Source of the DNA: Clostridium aminobutyricum
GTDB lineage: Bacteria > Bacillota > Clostridia > Peptostreptococcales > Anaerovoracaceae
NCBI RefSeq assembly: GCF_017255415.1
Contig: NZ_JAFJZZ010000001.1
Coordinates: forward strand, 124,001 to 188,000
Direction: 5' to 3'
DNA length: 64,000 nt
The notes under the pieces were generated by a model, which was not told the origin of the DNA, made no database searches, and saw nothing but the letters and a program-made list of their open reading frames with translations. This document shows, one piece after another, positions 53,143 through 62,707 of the stretch. Every line of letters begins with the position of its first letter. Position 1 is the stretch's first letter. Both the position numbers and the translations under genes were made by a program.

Positions 53143-56100
53143 AAGAATAGATATGCACGGCTTTAAATCATTTGCAGAACCGGTTTCTATAGAATTTAAT
53201 CATGGTATTACTTGTATCGTAGGCCCAAACGGGAGCGGTAAAAGTAATATCAGCGATGCCATACGATGGGTACTGGGAGAACAGAGTCCAAAGACGCTGC
53301 GAGGCGGTAAGATGGAAGATGTTATTTTTGCAGGTACCGCCAGCCGAAAATCAAGAGGAATGGCAGAGGTCGTTCTTGTTATTGATAATTCTACCGGCAT
53401 ATTGCCCATTGACTACAGTGAAGTAGCCATCACGAGGCGTGTCTTTCGATCCGGTGAGAGCGAGTATTATATCAACAATAATCAATGCAGGTTGAAGGAT
53501 ATTCGGGAACTCATCATGGATACAGGTATCGGGGTTGACGGATATTCTTTAATCGGACAAGGTAAGATCGCAGATATAGTAAGCAATAAGACCGAAAGCC
53601 GAAGAGAAATTTTTGAAGAGGCTGCCGGCATTGTAAAATATAGCAGCAAGAAGGCGGAAGCAGAGAGAAAACTGGAGGCCGCTAATGCGAATTTGGAGCG
53701 TGTTAATGACATCGTCGGAGAAATTGAATCCAGAATCGGCGGGTTGAAGGAAGACAGCCAAAAGGCAACCGAATATTTAGCCTTTCGGGATCAATATAAA
53801 GAGCTTGAAATCAATGTTACGTTAAAGAGCATTGAGAATATCGAACTGAGCAATGAATACTTAAAAGACGATATTGCAGAGCTTTCTTTTGAAATTGATG
53901 AATTAAAAGAAAAAAAAGTCGTATTAGATAAAGAAATTACAGAGAGCAGATCGAGAAGCGAGGCGCTTGAAACATTGAGCAATGAAGCGAGGGACAAGCT
54001 CGTTAAAAGCATGGAGGAAATCAATCTGCTGGTTCATGACGGTAAATTGAAAGAAGAAAAAATTGCTTCTATGGAAAAAGAAGAGCTGCGATTAAACAGT
54101 GAAAAGGAAGTGTTTGCTCACAAACTTGAGAAAGAAGAGCAGAACCTTCAGGAGCTGACAAAATCAAAAACTCAAATTGATCTAAAAATGGCTGAGTTGG
54201 ATCAACAGTTAAAAGCGAGGGTAAAAGTTTACACAGGGCTGTTATCAAAGCAAAGCCAAGTATCAGCTCGGATCGATGAAGATAAGAATTCGTTGTTCCA
54301 AGTACATAATAATAGCAGCACAAAGAAAGCGGAAATTAACAGTTTAGAGAATCTGAAGAGCAATTTGGACAGACGAAAAGAGCAGCTGCTTCAAGAAAAA
54401 GATTCTGCAGAAAATCAGAATAATGACATCTTGGAAGTCCAGCAATCGGCGGTGAAAAACCGGGATGATTTAAAGTCATCCCTTGCCGAAATTACGGATG
54501 AAATCAAAGAGTTGAGGCAAAAGCATCAAACTGCAGTATTGAATGAAAAAGATTTAACCAAGAAGACAGAAGATAGTCGAATTTCCATCAGTCAGCTCTC
54601 TGCAAGAAAAAAGACGATTGAAGAGATGGAGAGCAATTATGAGGGGTATAATTACGCTGTTAAATATGTGATGAAAAACAGCTTTAAAGGAGTGCATGGC
54701 GTCGTTGCAGATTTGATTACCGTACCCCAAGGGTTTGAATTGGCTATTGAGACTGCGCTGGGGGCTTCGATGCAGAACATTATCTGCCAGTCGGACAATG
54801 ATGCACAGCATATTATCGCTTCATTGAAAGCGAATAAAGCAGGAAGACTAACGCTGCTGCCTATCGATTCAATCAGAAGCAATCCATATGTTTGTGACAG
54901 CCAAATAAAAAATACAGTAGGCTTTAAAGGACTTGGTGTCGATTGCATTGATTTCGACCGCAGGTTCAAAGGAGTTATGGAATATCTTTTAGGAAGAGTG
55001 ATTATTGTAGATACTCTTTCCAATGCCGTGAAACTTTCAAAACAAGTTTCCGGAGGTCTTCGCTTCGTAACGATGGAAGGAGAAGTCATCAACTCAGGCG
55101 GTGCGATAACGGGAGGAGCCTTTAAAAACAATACGGCAAATCTGTTAGAAAGAAAGGCAGAGATTGCTGCGCTTCAGGAGCGGCTTGAGAACTATTCTTC
55201 CGAAAAGGACAAGCTTTCTTTGGAGCTTACAGCGTTAAGAGACCAGATTGAAAACCAGTACAATAGGCTTCAAGAACTTGAAAAAGAACACAGGGAAAAG
55301 GAATTGAAGCTGCTCTCTGCTGAGAATAGTATTTCAGTATATGAAAACAGCATGAAAGAATTGACGGATGGTAAAAATAAACGTCAAAGAGAGTTTGATA
55401 ATATCCAGCAGGAAAAGGATTCTGCCGATCAGATGATTGCCAAGCTCACCGATGAGCTTGAGTCCGATCAAGCGAAAATTGAAGAATTGGAAGCAAGAAT
55501 TGATGAGAACCTTACTGCCTATGATCAGATAAAAGATGAAATTGAAGAGGCAAATGAGGCGATTACCAAGGCAAGAATTGATGTGACCTCTTGTGAAAGT
55601 GAGAAACGAAATGTCGATACCATTGTAGGACGAATTAATCTTACTGTTCAGGAAATAAAAGCGGATATGGAGGAAAGAGAGCACGCTTTGGACAAACTGA
55701 AAGCGGATCGTGAACTATTGAATGCTTCCGGTGATGGCGGCGAGACGCTGATAAAGGAAAAAGAAGCGGCACGGGAGAACCTGGAAAGGTATATTGAAGA
55801 GATCACCGAAGAGCGTACAAATCTTACGCATCAGCTGAATGAAAAGACAGTCTCCAGAGAGTCTATGGAAGGAAAGATCACGTCCAGTCAGGACAAAAAA
55901 TATGAGCTGGAGATAAAAAAGGCGAGGAATGAAACTCAGCTGGATACGTATAAGAATAAATTGTGGGAAGAATTCGAAGTTTCCTATTTGCAGGCTATTG
56001 ATTTTAAGAAAAAAGAATTCAATATGAATGCAGCAGTAAAAGAGATTCGTGAATTGAAGACGAAGATTAAAGCGCTAGGTGAAGTGAATATCGGTGCAAT

Positions 56101-56683
56101 TAAGGAATATGAATCGGTTCGTGAACGCTATGAATTCTTATCCGGTCAGAGAAGCGATATATTGCAAGCCATGGATTCACTAAAGCAGATTATTGAGGAT
56201 ATGGATAAAACCATTCGAATCAAATTTAAAGAGAGCTTTGATGATATTGTAGTGAATTTTGAACATGTCTTTCAAGAATTATTTGGCGGCGGACAGGCTA
56301 TGCTAAGGCTGGAGGATGAAACGAGGCCGTTGGAATGCGGCATAGAGATTATCGCACAACCTCCTGGGAAAAAGCTCCAGAATCTAAACCTTATGTCCGG
56401 AGGTGAAAAAACGATGACAGCGATAGCCTTGATGTTTGCTGTCCTTCGCTCAAAGCCAACGCCTTTCTGTATTTTGGATGAGGTGGAGGCGGCTCTGGAT
56501 GATGCAAATATTGAACGATTTGCAAGGTATCTGAAGAATTTTGACAATATACAGTTTACTTTAGTTACCCATCAAAAAACAACCATGGAGCATGCGGACG
56601 TATTATATGGAGTTACAATGCCGGAGCAAGGCATTTCAAAGGTTCTGTCTCTTAAGCTCGGGGATAAAATCGATTTGAATTAA
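53132..56683 (+). CDS. smc: Chromosome segregation ATPase SMC
   Basis: SMC is the core of condensin and compacts and segregates chromosomes with ScpA and ScpB. The 1183-residue product has an N-terminal ATPase half with Walker A GPNGSGKSNI near residue 32, long coiled coils (about 165-500 and 665-1000), a hinge around 510-650 (GVHGVVADLI...GGAITGGAF) and the C-terminal signature LMSGGEKTMTAIAL with Walker B CILDEVEAALDD near 1110. The ATG at 53132 has GGGGAG upstream and lies inside the end of rnc. Confidence 0.98.
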   Translation: MYFKRIDMHGFKSFAEPVSIEFNHGITCIVGPNGSGKSNISDAIRWVLGEQSPKTLRGGKMEDVIFAGTASRKSRGMAEVVLVIDNSTGILPIDYSEVAITRRVFRSGESEYYINNNQCRLKDIRELIMDTGIGVDGYSLIGQGKIADIVSNKTESRREIFEEAAGIVKYSSKKAEAERKLEAANANLERVNDIVGEIESRIGGLKEDSQKATEYLAFRDQYKELEINVTLKSIENIELSNEYLKDDIAELSFEIDELKEKKVVLDKEITESRSRSEALETLSNEARDKLVKSMEEINLLVHDGKLKEEKIASMEKEELRLNSEKEVFAHKLEKEEQNLQELTKSKTQIDLKMAELDQQLKARVKVYTGLLSKQSQVSARIDEDKNSLFQVHNNSSTKKAEINSLENLKSNLDRRKEQLLQEKDSAENQNNDILEVQQSAVKNRDDLKSSLAEITDEIKELRQKHQTAVLNEKDLTKKTEDSRISISQLSARKKTIEEMESNYEGYNYAVKYVMKNSFKGVHGVVADLITVPQGFELAIETALGASMQNIICQSDNDAQHIIASLKANKAGRLTLLPIDSIRSNPYVCDSQIKNTVGFKGLGVDCIDFDRRFKGVMEYLLGRVIIVDTLSNAVKLSKQVSGGLRFVTMEGEVINSGGAITGGAFKNNTANLLERKAEIAALQERLENYSSEKDKLSLELTALRDQIENQYNRLQELEKEHREKELKLLSAENSISVYENSMKELTDGKNKRQREFDNIQQEKDSADQMIAKLTDELESDQAKIEELEARIDENLTAYDQIKDEIEEANEAITKARIDVTSCESEKRNVDTIVGRINLTVQEIKADMEEREHALDKLKADRELLNASGDGGETLIKEKEAARENLERYIEEITEERTNLTHQLNEKTVSRESMEGKITSSQDKKYELEIKKARNETQLDTYKNKLWEEFEVSYLQAIDFKKKEFNMNAAVKEIRELKTKIKALGEVNIGAIKEYESVRERYEFLSGQRSDILQAMDSLKQIIEDMDKTIRIKFKESFDDIVVNFEHVFQELFGGGQAMLRLEDETRPLECGIEIIAQPPGKKLQNLNLMSGGEKTMTAIALMFAVLRSKPTPFCILDEVEAALDDANIERFARYLKNFDNIQFTLVTHQKTTMEHADVLYGVTMPEQGISKVLSLKLGDKIDLN

Positions 56684-56719
56684 AATCGTTAAATAGGAAA
56701 ACTAATAAAGGAGAAATCA

Positions 56720-57616
56720 ATGCTTTTTGAAAAACCAAAAAAATCGTTTTTCGGTAAGCTGTCTGAGAAAATTTCTGAGGTTTTTTTAGGCCGCACAGTG
56801 GATGAATCCATGCTGGAAGAATTGGAAGAAGTGTTAATCACTTCGGATATAGGCATGGAAACCACGATGAAAATTATCGAACAACTGAGAGAAGATATTC
56901 GAAAAATGGGTATTACCACGGAAGAGCAAGTAAAAGCTCAGATTGCCAGCATCGTAAGAGAGCTGATCGATAAGGGGGAGGCCCATCAGATATGTGAGGA
57001 TACGCCGCTGGTCATTCTTGTAATCGGTGTGAATGGAGGCGGTAAGACTACTTCCATTGCTAAAATGGCTAGTCGCTTTAAAAATGAAGGAAAATCAGTT
57101 CTTCTTGCTGCAGCGGATACCTTTCGGGCAGCTGCGGGAGAACAGCTTGAAATTTGGGGCGATCGCATCGGTGTGAATGTCATAAGCCATCATGAAGGCG
57201 CCGACCCTTCAGCCGTTATATTTGATGCGATTCAATCTGCAAAAGCGAAGAATATTGATGTGCTGATTTGCGACACAGCCGGAAGAATTCAGACCAAGAA
57301 GAATCTGATGACCGAGCTGGAGAAAATGAATAAAATTATTGGAAGAGAATACCCTGAAGCTGCAAGAGAGACACTATTGGTGCTTGATTCAACAACAGGG
57401 AAAAATGCCGTATCACAGGCAAGAGAATTTGGCGAAATAACGGATATCACCGGTATTGTTTTAACAAAACTGGATGGAACCGCGAAGGGTGGTATTGTAA
57501 TAACCATCGCAGATGAATTCAACATGCCTGTAAAGTTCATTGGTGTTGGCGAAGGAATGAACGATTTGAAAGAATTTGATCCGGCGGAATTTGCAGGAGG
57601 ACTATTTAATGAGTAA
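56720..57616 (+). CDS. ftsY: Signal recognition particle receptor FtsY
   Basis: FtsY receives SRP-ribosome complexes at the membrane. The 298-residue product has a short N domain and a G domain: P-loop GVNGGGKTTSIAKM near residue 102, AADTFRAAAGEQL near 132, DTAGRIQTKKNLM near 186 and TKLDGTAKGG near 250. The acidic A domain of the enterobacterial protein is absent, as is usual in Bacillota. AAAGGAG precedes the ATG. It overlaps der by 8 bases. Confidence 0.97.
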   Translation: MLFEKPKKSFFGKLSEKISEVFLGRTVDESMLEELEEVLITSDIGMETTMKIIEQLREDIRKMGITTEEQVKAQIASIVRELIDKGEAHQICEDTPLVILVIGVNGGGKTTSIAKMASRFKNEGKSVLLAAADTFRAAAGEQLEIWGDRIGVNVISHHEGADPSAVIFDAIQSAKAKNIDVLICDTAGRIQTKKNLMTELEKMNKIIGREYPEAARETLLVLDSTTGKNAVSQAREFGEITDITGIVLTKLDGTAKGGIVITIADEFNMPVKFIGVGEGMNDLKEFDPAEFAGGLFNE

Positions 57617-58937
57617 ACCGTTAGTTGCCGTGGTTGGGAGACCAAACGTAGGTAAATCAACATTTTTCAATCGAGTGGTTGGAAGAAGAGTCTCGATTGT
57701 AGAGGACACACCGGGCGTAACTCGTGATCGAATTTATGCAGAGGCGGAATGGTGCGGAACTCATTTTGCCCTTATCGATACAGGTGGTATTGAAGCTAAT
57801 ACCAGTGATGTGATTTTGTCTCAAATGAGAGAGCAGGCTGAAATTGCCATGGATACGTCTGATATCATTTTATTTATGGTAGACGGAAAAGATGGATTAA
57901 CACATGCCGATACGGAAGTAGCGACCATGCTCAGGAGAACCGGAAAACCCGTGATTGTGGTGGCAAATAAAATCGATGCACCCAAAAATCTGCCCCTCCA
58001 TTTTTATGATTTTTATGAGCTTGGATTAGGAGAACCACTGGCCATTTCTTCTGCTAATATGATGGGAATTGGTGAGGTGCTTGATAAAATCGTAGAAAGT
58101 TTTCCGGAAGGTGAGAAAACGGATGATGAAGATACCACAAAGATTGCCGTTATCGGAAAACCGAATGTGGGAAAATCCTCCCTTGTCAATAAATTGGTAG
58201 GAGAGAACCGAGTCATTGTTTCGGATATTGCAGGAACGACAAGAGATTCGATTGACACTCCGTTCACTTGGGACGGTGAAGAATTTATCTTGATTGATAC
58301 GGCTGGGATAAGAAGAAAAAGCAAGGTAAATGAAGATATTGAAAAGTTTAGTGTGATCAGAGCGGTTGCGGCTGTAGAACGCTGCGATGTGTGTTTATTA
58401 ATGATTGACGCCGTAGAAGGAATCACGGAGCAGGATAAGAAGATTGCGGGAGTGGCTCATGAAGCAGGGAAGGGACTGATTGTTGTTGTAAACAAATGGG
58501 ATCTTCTTGAAAAAGACACCCATACGATGAAGAATTTTGAGAAAGAAATTGCCAAGGAATTAGCGTTTATGTCTTATGCACCTTCGGTATTCATCTCCGT
58601 ATTAAAGGGCCAGCGGGTAGACAATGTGATGTCTATGGCAAAGACCGTTGCAGAAAACAGAAGTATGAGGGTGCCGACCGGACAGCTAAACAGCTTGATT
58701 ACAGATGCGACGATGATTAATCCGCCTCCGTCCGACAAGGGTAAGCACCTCAAGATTTATTATGCAACGCAGGTGGGTGTAAAACCTCCGCTATTCTCAT
58801 TTAAAGTAAACTCAAGAGACTTGATGCATTTTTCTTATGCTCGATATCTTGAAAATAAAATTAGGGATAGCTATGGCTTTATTGGTACTTCTCTAAAGTT
58901 TGTATTTAGAGAAAAAGGAGAAAAAGAGGAGATGTAG
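57609..58937 (+). CDS. der: Ribosome-associated GTPase Der (EngA)
   Basis: Der is a double-domain GTPase needed for 50S assembly. The 442-residue product has G1 motifs GRPNVGKST near residue 10 and GKPNVGKSS near 182, each followed by DTPGVTRD / DIAGTTRDS switch regions, NKID and NKWD specificity motifs, and a C-terminal KH-like domain. The ATG at 57609 has GGAGG 7 bases upstream; the frame continues 11 codons upstream into ftsY. Confidence 0.97.
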   Translation: MSKPLVAVVGRPNVGKSTFFNRVVGRRVSIVEDTPGVTRDRIYAEAEWCGTHFALIDTGGIEANTSDVILSQMREQAEIAMDTSDIILFMVDGKDGLTHADTEVATMLRRTGKPVIVVANKIDAPKNLPLHFYDFYELGLGEPLAISSANMMGIGEVLDKIVESFPEGEKTDDEDTTKIAVIGKPNVGKSSLVNKLVGENRVIVSDIAGTTRDSIDTPFTWDGEEFILIDTAGIRRKSKVNEDIEKFSVIRAVAAVERCDVCLLMIDAVEGITEQDKKIAGVAHEAGKGLIVVVNKWDLLEKDTHTMKNFEKEIAKELAFMSYAPSVFISVLKGQRVDNVMSMAKTVAENRSMRVPTGQLNSLITDATMINPPPSDKGKHLKIYYATQVGVKPPLFSFKVNSRDLMHFSYARYLENKIRDSYGFIGTSLKFVFREKGEKEEM

Positions 58938-58938
58938 T

Positions 58939-59571
58939 ATGTCATTTGCTTCAATTGGGTGGGGTGGAATAGCAGCCGGTATTGCGGTAGTGATCCTATC
59001 ATACTGTATGGGCAATATTTCGCCGGCGATTATCATTGGAAAAATGCATGGCTTGGACATAAAGAAAGAAGGCAGCGGAAATGCAGGAACCACAAATGTT
59101 CTTCGCGTGCTTGGCAAAAAAGCGGCAGTCACAACCTTATTGATCGATATATTGAAAGGAGTTTTCGCGGTATTATTGGGGAAAGTTGTAGGGGCCTATG
59201 TTGCTCCGGAGGTTGCTCATTATATCGCGATGGCCTGCGGTTTAGCCGTATTTTGCGGACATATATGGCCTATAGTCTTTGGATTTAAAGGAGGCAAAGG
59301 AGTTGCCACTGCTTTTGGTGTATTGATGGCGATATCCCCGGTGATGGGCTTATCAGCCTTGCTGATTGTTGTGGTAGCAGTTGCTATCAGCAGAATGGTT
59401 TCATTGGGTTCGATATTAGCTGCAGTAGCCTTTCCCTTTATTGCTTATTTTTATAATCCGGACTATTTACTATGGGGAGCAATCATGGCCTTGATCGTCT
59501 TGTGGAAACATAGAGCCAACATTGGGCGGCTCATCAAAGGGGAAGAATCTAAGATAAGCTTAAAAAAGTAG
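58939..59571 (+). CDS. plsY: Glycerol-3-phosphate acyltransferase PlsY
   Basis: PlsY transfers the acyl group from acyl-phosphate (made by PlsX) to glycerol-3-phosphate. The 210-residue membrane protein has about five hydrophobic segments and the conserved loops GSGNAGTTNVLRVLG near residue 45, GHIWPIVFGFKGGKGVATAFG near 106 and WKHRANIGRLIKGEE at the end. ATG 58939 begins one base after the der stop, with GAGGAGAT upstream. Confidence 0.96.
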   Translation: MSFASIGWGGIAAGIAVVILSYCMGNISPAIIIGKMHGLDIKKEGSGNAGTTNVLRVLGKKAAVTTLLIDILKGVFAVLLGKVVGAYVAPEVAHYIAMACGLAVFCGHIWPIVFGFKGGKGVATAFGVLMAISPVMGLSALLIVVVAVAISRMVSLGSILAAVAFPFIAYFYNPDYLLWGAIMALIVLWKHRANIGRLIKGEESKISLKK

Positions 59572-59581
59572 GAGAGTAAAA

Positions 59582-60589
59582 ATGAGTGACTTTAAAAAAA
59601 TTGGTGTAATCGGTGCAGGAAGTTGGGGGACCGCTCTTGCCATTACGTTAAGCAATAAAGGACATAATGTCAAGATATGGGATATTGATACGCAGCACGT
59701 TCAAGCTTTAAAAGCAAATCGAGAAAACAGGAAGTATTTGCCGGGTGTGCAATTCAGCGAACATCTTCAGGTTGCGGAAGCTTTAAAGGATGCGGTAGAC
59801 GGTGCTGAGATGATTCTTTTCTCTGCTCCGGCTCAGCATTTCAGAAGTGCGCTGGAAGGGGCAGCACCTTATATGCCGAAGGATATAATCGCAGTGAATG
59901 TAGCGAAGGGGATTGAGCAAAAAACCTTAAAGCGTATGTCCGAAATTGCCTATGAGAAGATGCCGGCCATAAAATATGTTGCGCTGTCCGGACCTTCCCA
60001 TGCGGAAGAAGTTGGCGTCGGACAACCTACTACGGTGGTTGCAGCCTCCAATGACGTTGAACTGGCGGAGGTTGTTCAGGAAATTTTTATGACGGATAAA
60101 TTCAGAGTATATACCAGCCGGGACGTCATTGGTGTAGAACTCGGCGGAGCTCTGAAAAACATCATTGCACTGGGTGCCGGAATATCAGACGGAATGGGCT
60201 ATGGAGATAATGCAAAGGCAGCCATGATGACAAGAGGGATGGTCGAGATAGCAAGATTAGGCGTGAAGCTTGGTGCCGATATTCATACGTTCTCCGGGCT
60301 TACCGGAATTGGTGATTTGATCGTAACTTGTACCAGTATGCATTCCAGAAACAGGCGCTGCGGTATCATGATCGGCGAGGGTATGAAACCATCCGAAGCG
60401 GTTGAAAAGGTAGGCATGGTCGTAGAAGGGATGTTTACTACAGAGGCAGCCTATGAGCTTGCAAAACGTGAAGGTGTTGAGATGCCGATTACAGAGGGAA
60501 TTTATGCAGTAATCAACGATAAAATCGATGCACGAGATGCAGTAAACATGCTGATGACCAGAGATAAAAAGAGTGAAACCGTAGTGTAA
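59582..60589 (+). CDS. gpsA: Glycerol-3-phosphate dehydrogenase (NAD(P)+)
   Basis: GpsA makes sn-glycerol-3-phosphate for phospholipids. The 335-residue product has the Rossmann motif IGVIGAGSWGTALAITL at the start, ALSGPSHAEEVG near residue 138, GVELGGALKNIIALGAGISDG near 184 with the catalytic Lys, and GLTGIGDLIVTC near 238. It is in an operon with plsY, and with plsX upstream covers the first steps of membrane lipid synthesis. A terminator follows. Confidence 0.97.
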   Translation: MSDFKKIGVIGAGSWGTALAITLSNKGHNVKIWDIDTQHVQALKANRENRKYLPGVQFSEHLQVAEALKDAVDGAEMILFSAPAQHFRSALEGAAPYMPKDIIAVNVAKGIEQKTLKRMSEIAYEKMPAIKYVALSGPSHAEEVGVGQPTTVVAASNDVELAEVVQEIFMTDKFRVYTSRDVIGVELGGALKNIIALGAGISDGMGYGDNAKAAMMTRGMVEIARLGVKLGADIHTFSGLTGIGDLIVTCTSMHSRNRRCGIMIGEGMKPSEAVEKVGMVVEGMFTTEAAYELAKREGVEMPITEGIYAVINDKIDARDAVNMLMTRDKKSETVV

Positions 60590-60631
60590 ATGGTTTTTAT
60601 ACGGCTCCCGTCATTTTTATAAGAAAGATAC

Positions 60632-60677
60632 AAATAGTCTAGTCTGCAGGTATTTATACAGGCTAGACTATTTTTGT
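60632..60677 (+). terminator. Intrinsic terminator after gpsA
   Basis: AAATAGTCTAG-CTG pairs with CAG-CTAGACTATTT, followed by TTG. The gap to 60790 also holds short hairpins (GGAGC/GCTCC near 60701-60715; AATATCGC/GCGATATT near 60761-60778) of unknown role. Confidence 0.8.
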
Positions 60678-60787
60678 CATTATATAAAAAATTCCTCTTC
60701 GAGGAGCTTTTAGCTCCCATTCGGTCGCATTTTATCCGTAGACTTTTTTGATATTCCGTCAATATCGCAAGCGATATTTCCTACATA

Positions 60788-60816
60788 ATAAAAAAGCGCC
60801 CACTTTAGATGGGCGC
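60788..60816 (-). terminator. Intrinsic terminator of the cysteine-rich repeat gene
   Basis: Read on the minus strand, GCGCCCA pairs with TGGGCGC around seven bases, then TTTTTTATT. It lies 13 bases after the stop codon. Confidence 0.88.
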
Positions 60817-60828
60817 GTGAATTTCACA

Positions 60829-61086
60829 CTAGGACCAAGTTCCGCAGCAGCAAATACAACGACAGCAACAACTAAAAGAATTCGTGTTAGTTCCTAAAAC
60901 ACCATTATTACATCTGTTACTAACGCCAAGTACATTATTACATTCGTTTGTAGTGCCTAAAACATTATTACGGCATTCGTTAGAAGTTCCAAGCACATTA
61001 CCGCAACTGTTTGTAGTTCCTAAAACGCCATTATTGCGACTACATCTGTGGTTGCTATTGTTAGCGGATAAAACACTATTACACAT
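60829..61086 (-). CDS. Cysteine-rich protein with VLG repeats, 85 aa
   Basis: The 85-residue product has five copies of a 10-11 residue repeat of the form N-x-VLG-T-x-N-x-C-x, with VLG at residues 21, 31, 42, 52 and 63, plus a decayed copy (SVLSANNSN) near the start. It ends SFSCCCRCICCCGTWS. There are 13 cysteines and no hydrophobic signal. The ATG is preceded by AAAGGAGG 8 bases upstream, there is a TATAAT-containing promoter region near 61110, and a terminator follows, so it is a genuine gene. The family is not recognised. A disulfide-linked structural role, for instance in the spore coat, or metal binding would fit the composition; both are inferences. Confidence 0.75.
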   Translation of the reverse strand: MCNSVLSANNSNHRCSRNNGVLGTTNSCGNVLGTSNECRNNVLGTTNECNNVLGVSNRCNNGVLGTNTNSFSCCCRCICCCGTWS

Positions 61087-61201
61087 AAGGTTAGACCTCC
61101 TTTGGTCACTTACATTATATTATGTTTCATTAAATATGTGACTGGATGGGTGCACATTTAAACTGAAAGTGAAAGCCTCCTTTCTCCATCTATCTGTGCA
61201 C

Positions 61202-61229
61202 TTGAAAATTTGCGGTTTTATGGTATAAT
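61202..61229 (+). promoter_or_regulatory. Promoter of miaB
   Basis: TTGAAA (61202-61207), 16-base spacer and TATAAT (61224-61229). Confidence 0.6.
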
Positions 61230-61273
61230 GAACGCTATGGATTAAATCCGATTAATGCTATGGAGGACAAACG

Positions 61274-62650
61274 TTGAATAAGGATACAGTAAAAAGACGT
61301 GATATAAGAAGCTATTTTATACAAACCTTTGGATGTCAGATGAATGAACATGATTCTGAGACTATGGCAGGAATGATGTCTGAGAAGGGTATGATAGCAG
61401 AAGAAAATAGAGATGATGCGGATATTGTCATCATTAATACATGCAGTGTTCGTGAAAATGCCGACAATCGGTTTTTTGGGACATTGGGTCAATTGAAAAA
61501 GATAAAAGAAAAGAGGCCGGATTTTATTGCCTGTGTTTGTGGCTGTATGATGCAGCAGCAGCATATTATTGATGAGATAAAAAGTAAATATCCATGGGTG
61601 GATTTGGTGTTTGGCACACATAATATTCATCAGTTCACGGAACTTTTAGACAATGTAATCAATGAAAGACGAAAATTGGTGGACGTTTGGGAAAGCGGCG
61701 GAGCTATTGTAGAAGGATTGCCGACGAAGAGGCTTTATGCCTTTAAAGCGTTGGTGAATATCATGTATGGCTGCAACAATTTTTGTACATATTGCATTGT
61801 TCCTTATACAAGAGGCAGAGAAAGAAGCAGAAGACCGGAAGAGATTATCAATGAGGTAAAGGGTTTGGTCGCCACCGGAGCAAAGGAAATCGTGCTTCTC
61901 GGTCAAAATGTTAACTCGTACGGTGTAAGCAGCCACGAAGGAGCTTATTGTGCCGCAGAAGAAAACGGCATGGATTTTGCGGATTTGATTTATACACTAA
62001 ATGATATGGAAGGGCTGGAACGAATTCGATTTATGACTTCTCATCCGAAAGACTTATCGGACAAACTGATTCAAGCCTTCGCCGACTGTGATAAACTTTG
62101 TAATCACATTCATTTACCGGTACAATCCGGAAGCAGTGAAGTGCTGAAAAGGATGAACAGGAAATATACGAAGGAAGACTATTTACTTTTAATTGAAAAG
62201 CTGAGAAGGGCTGTTCCTAATATGGCCATCACAACGGACATTATTGTAGGCTTTCCGGGAGAAACAGAGGAAGATTTTCTTGAAACCATGGATTTGATTG
62301 AGACAGTTCGTTACGATTCTGCTTTCACATTCATTTACTCTATCCGAAAAGATACGCCTGCTGAGAATTTTGAAAATCAGATTCCGGAAGACGTCAAGCA
62401 TGAACGGTTTAACCGACTATTAAAAAGAATCAACGAGATTTCAGGTGAAATCAATAAAACTTATGAGGACACGGTTCAACAGGTTTTAGTAGAAGGACCA
62501 AGTAAAAGCGGCAGCGATACTTATGCAGGGAGGACGGAAACTTCAAAACTGGTGAACTTTGATGGAAGTGAAGAGCTGATCGGAAAAATTGTTTCGGTTC
62601 GGATTACGGAAGGCAAACAATTTAACTTAAAAGGCAGACAAGAAATATAG
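61274..62650 (+). CDS. miaB: tRNA-2-methylthio-N6-dimethylallyladenosine synthase MiaB
   Basis: MiaB is a radical-SAM methylthiotransferase modifying A37 of tRNAs. The 458-residue product has the N-terminal cluster domain (TFGCQMNEHDSE near residue 17, NTCSVRENADNR near 55, CVCGCMM near 89), the radical-SAM motif GCNNFCTYCIVPYTRGRE near 163 and a C-terminal TRAM domain ending NLKGRQEI. The start is a TTG at 61274 with GGAGGA 7 bases upstream. It lies between gpsA and spoIVA, which are often close neighbours. Confidence 0.96.
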   Translation: MNKDTVKRRDIRSYFIQTFGCQMNEHDSETMAGMMSEKGMIAEENRDDADIVIINTCSVRENADNRFFGTLGQLKKIKEKRPDFIACVCGCMMQQQHIIDEIKSKYPWVDLVFGTHNIHQFTELLDNVINERRKLVDVWESGGAIVEGLPTKRLYAFKALVNIMYGCNNFCTYCIVPYTRGRERSRRPEEIINEVKGLVATGAKEIVLLGQNVNSYGVSSHEGAYCAAEENGMDFADLIYTLNDMEGLERIRFMTSHPKDLSDKLIQAFADCDKLCNHIHLPVQSGSSEVLKRMNRKYTKEDYLLLIEKLRRAVPNMAITTDIIVGFPGETEEDFLETMDLIETVRYDSAFTFIYSIRKDTPAENFENQIPEDVKHERFNRLLKRINEISGEINKTYEDTVQQVLVEGPSKSGSDTYAGRTETSKLVNFDGSEELIGKIVSVRITEGKQFNLKGRQEI

Positions 62651-62707
62651 AATAAAGCGAAAACCTCTTTCATATATTGTAACAGTATTTATGGAAGGGG
62701 TATTTTT

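Noticed and set aside
60884-61141. An 85-residue plus-strand frame opposite the cysteine-rich gene, rich in Leu and VVPKT repeats
   Set aside because: It is the antisense of the repeat region, has no ribosome site, and runs through the promoter and start region of the real gene.
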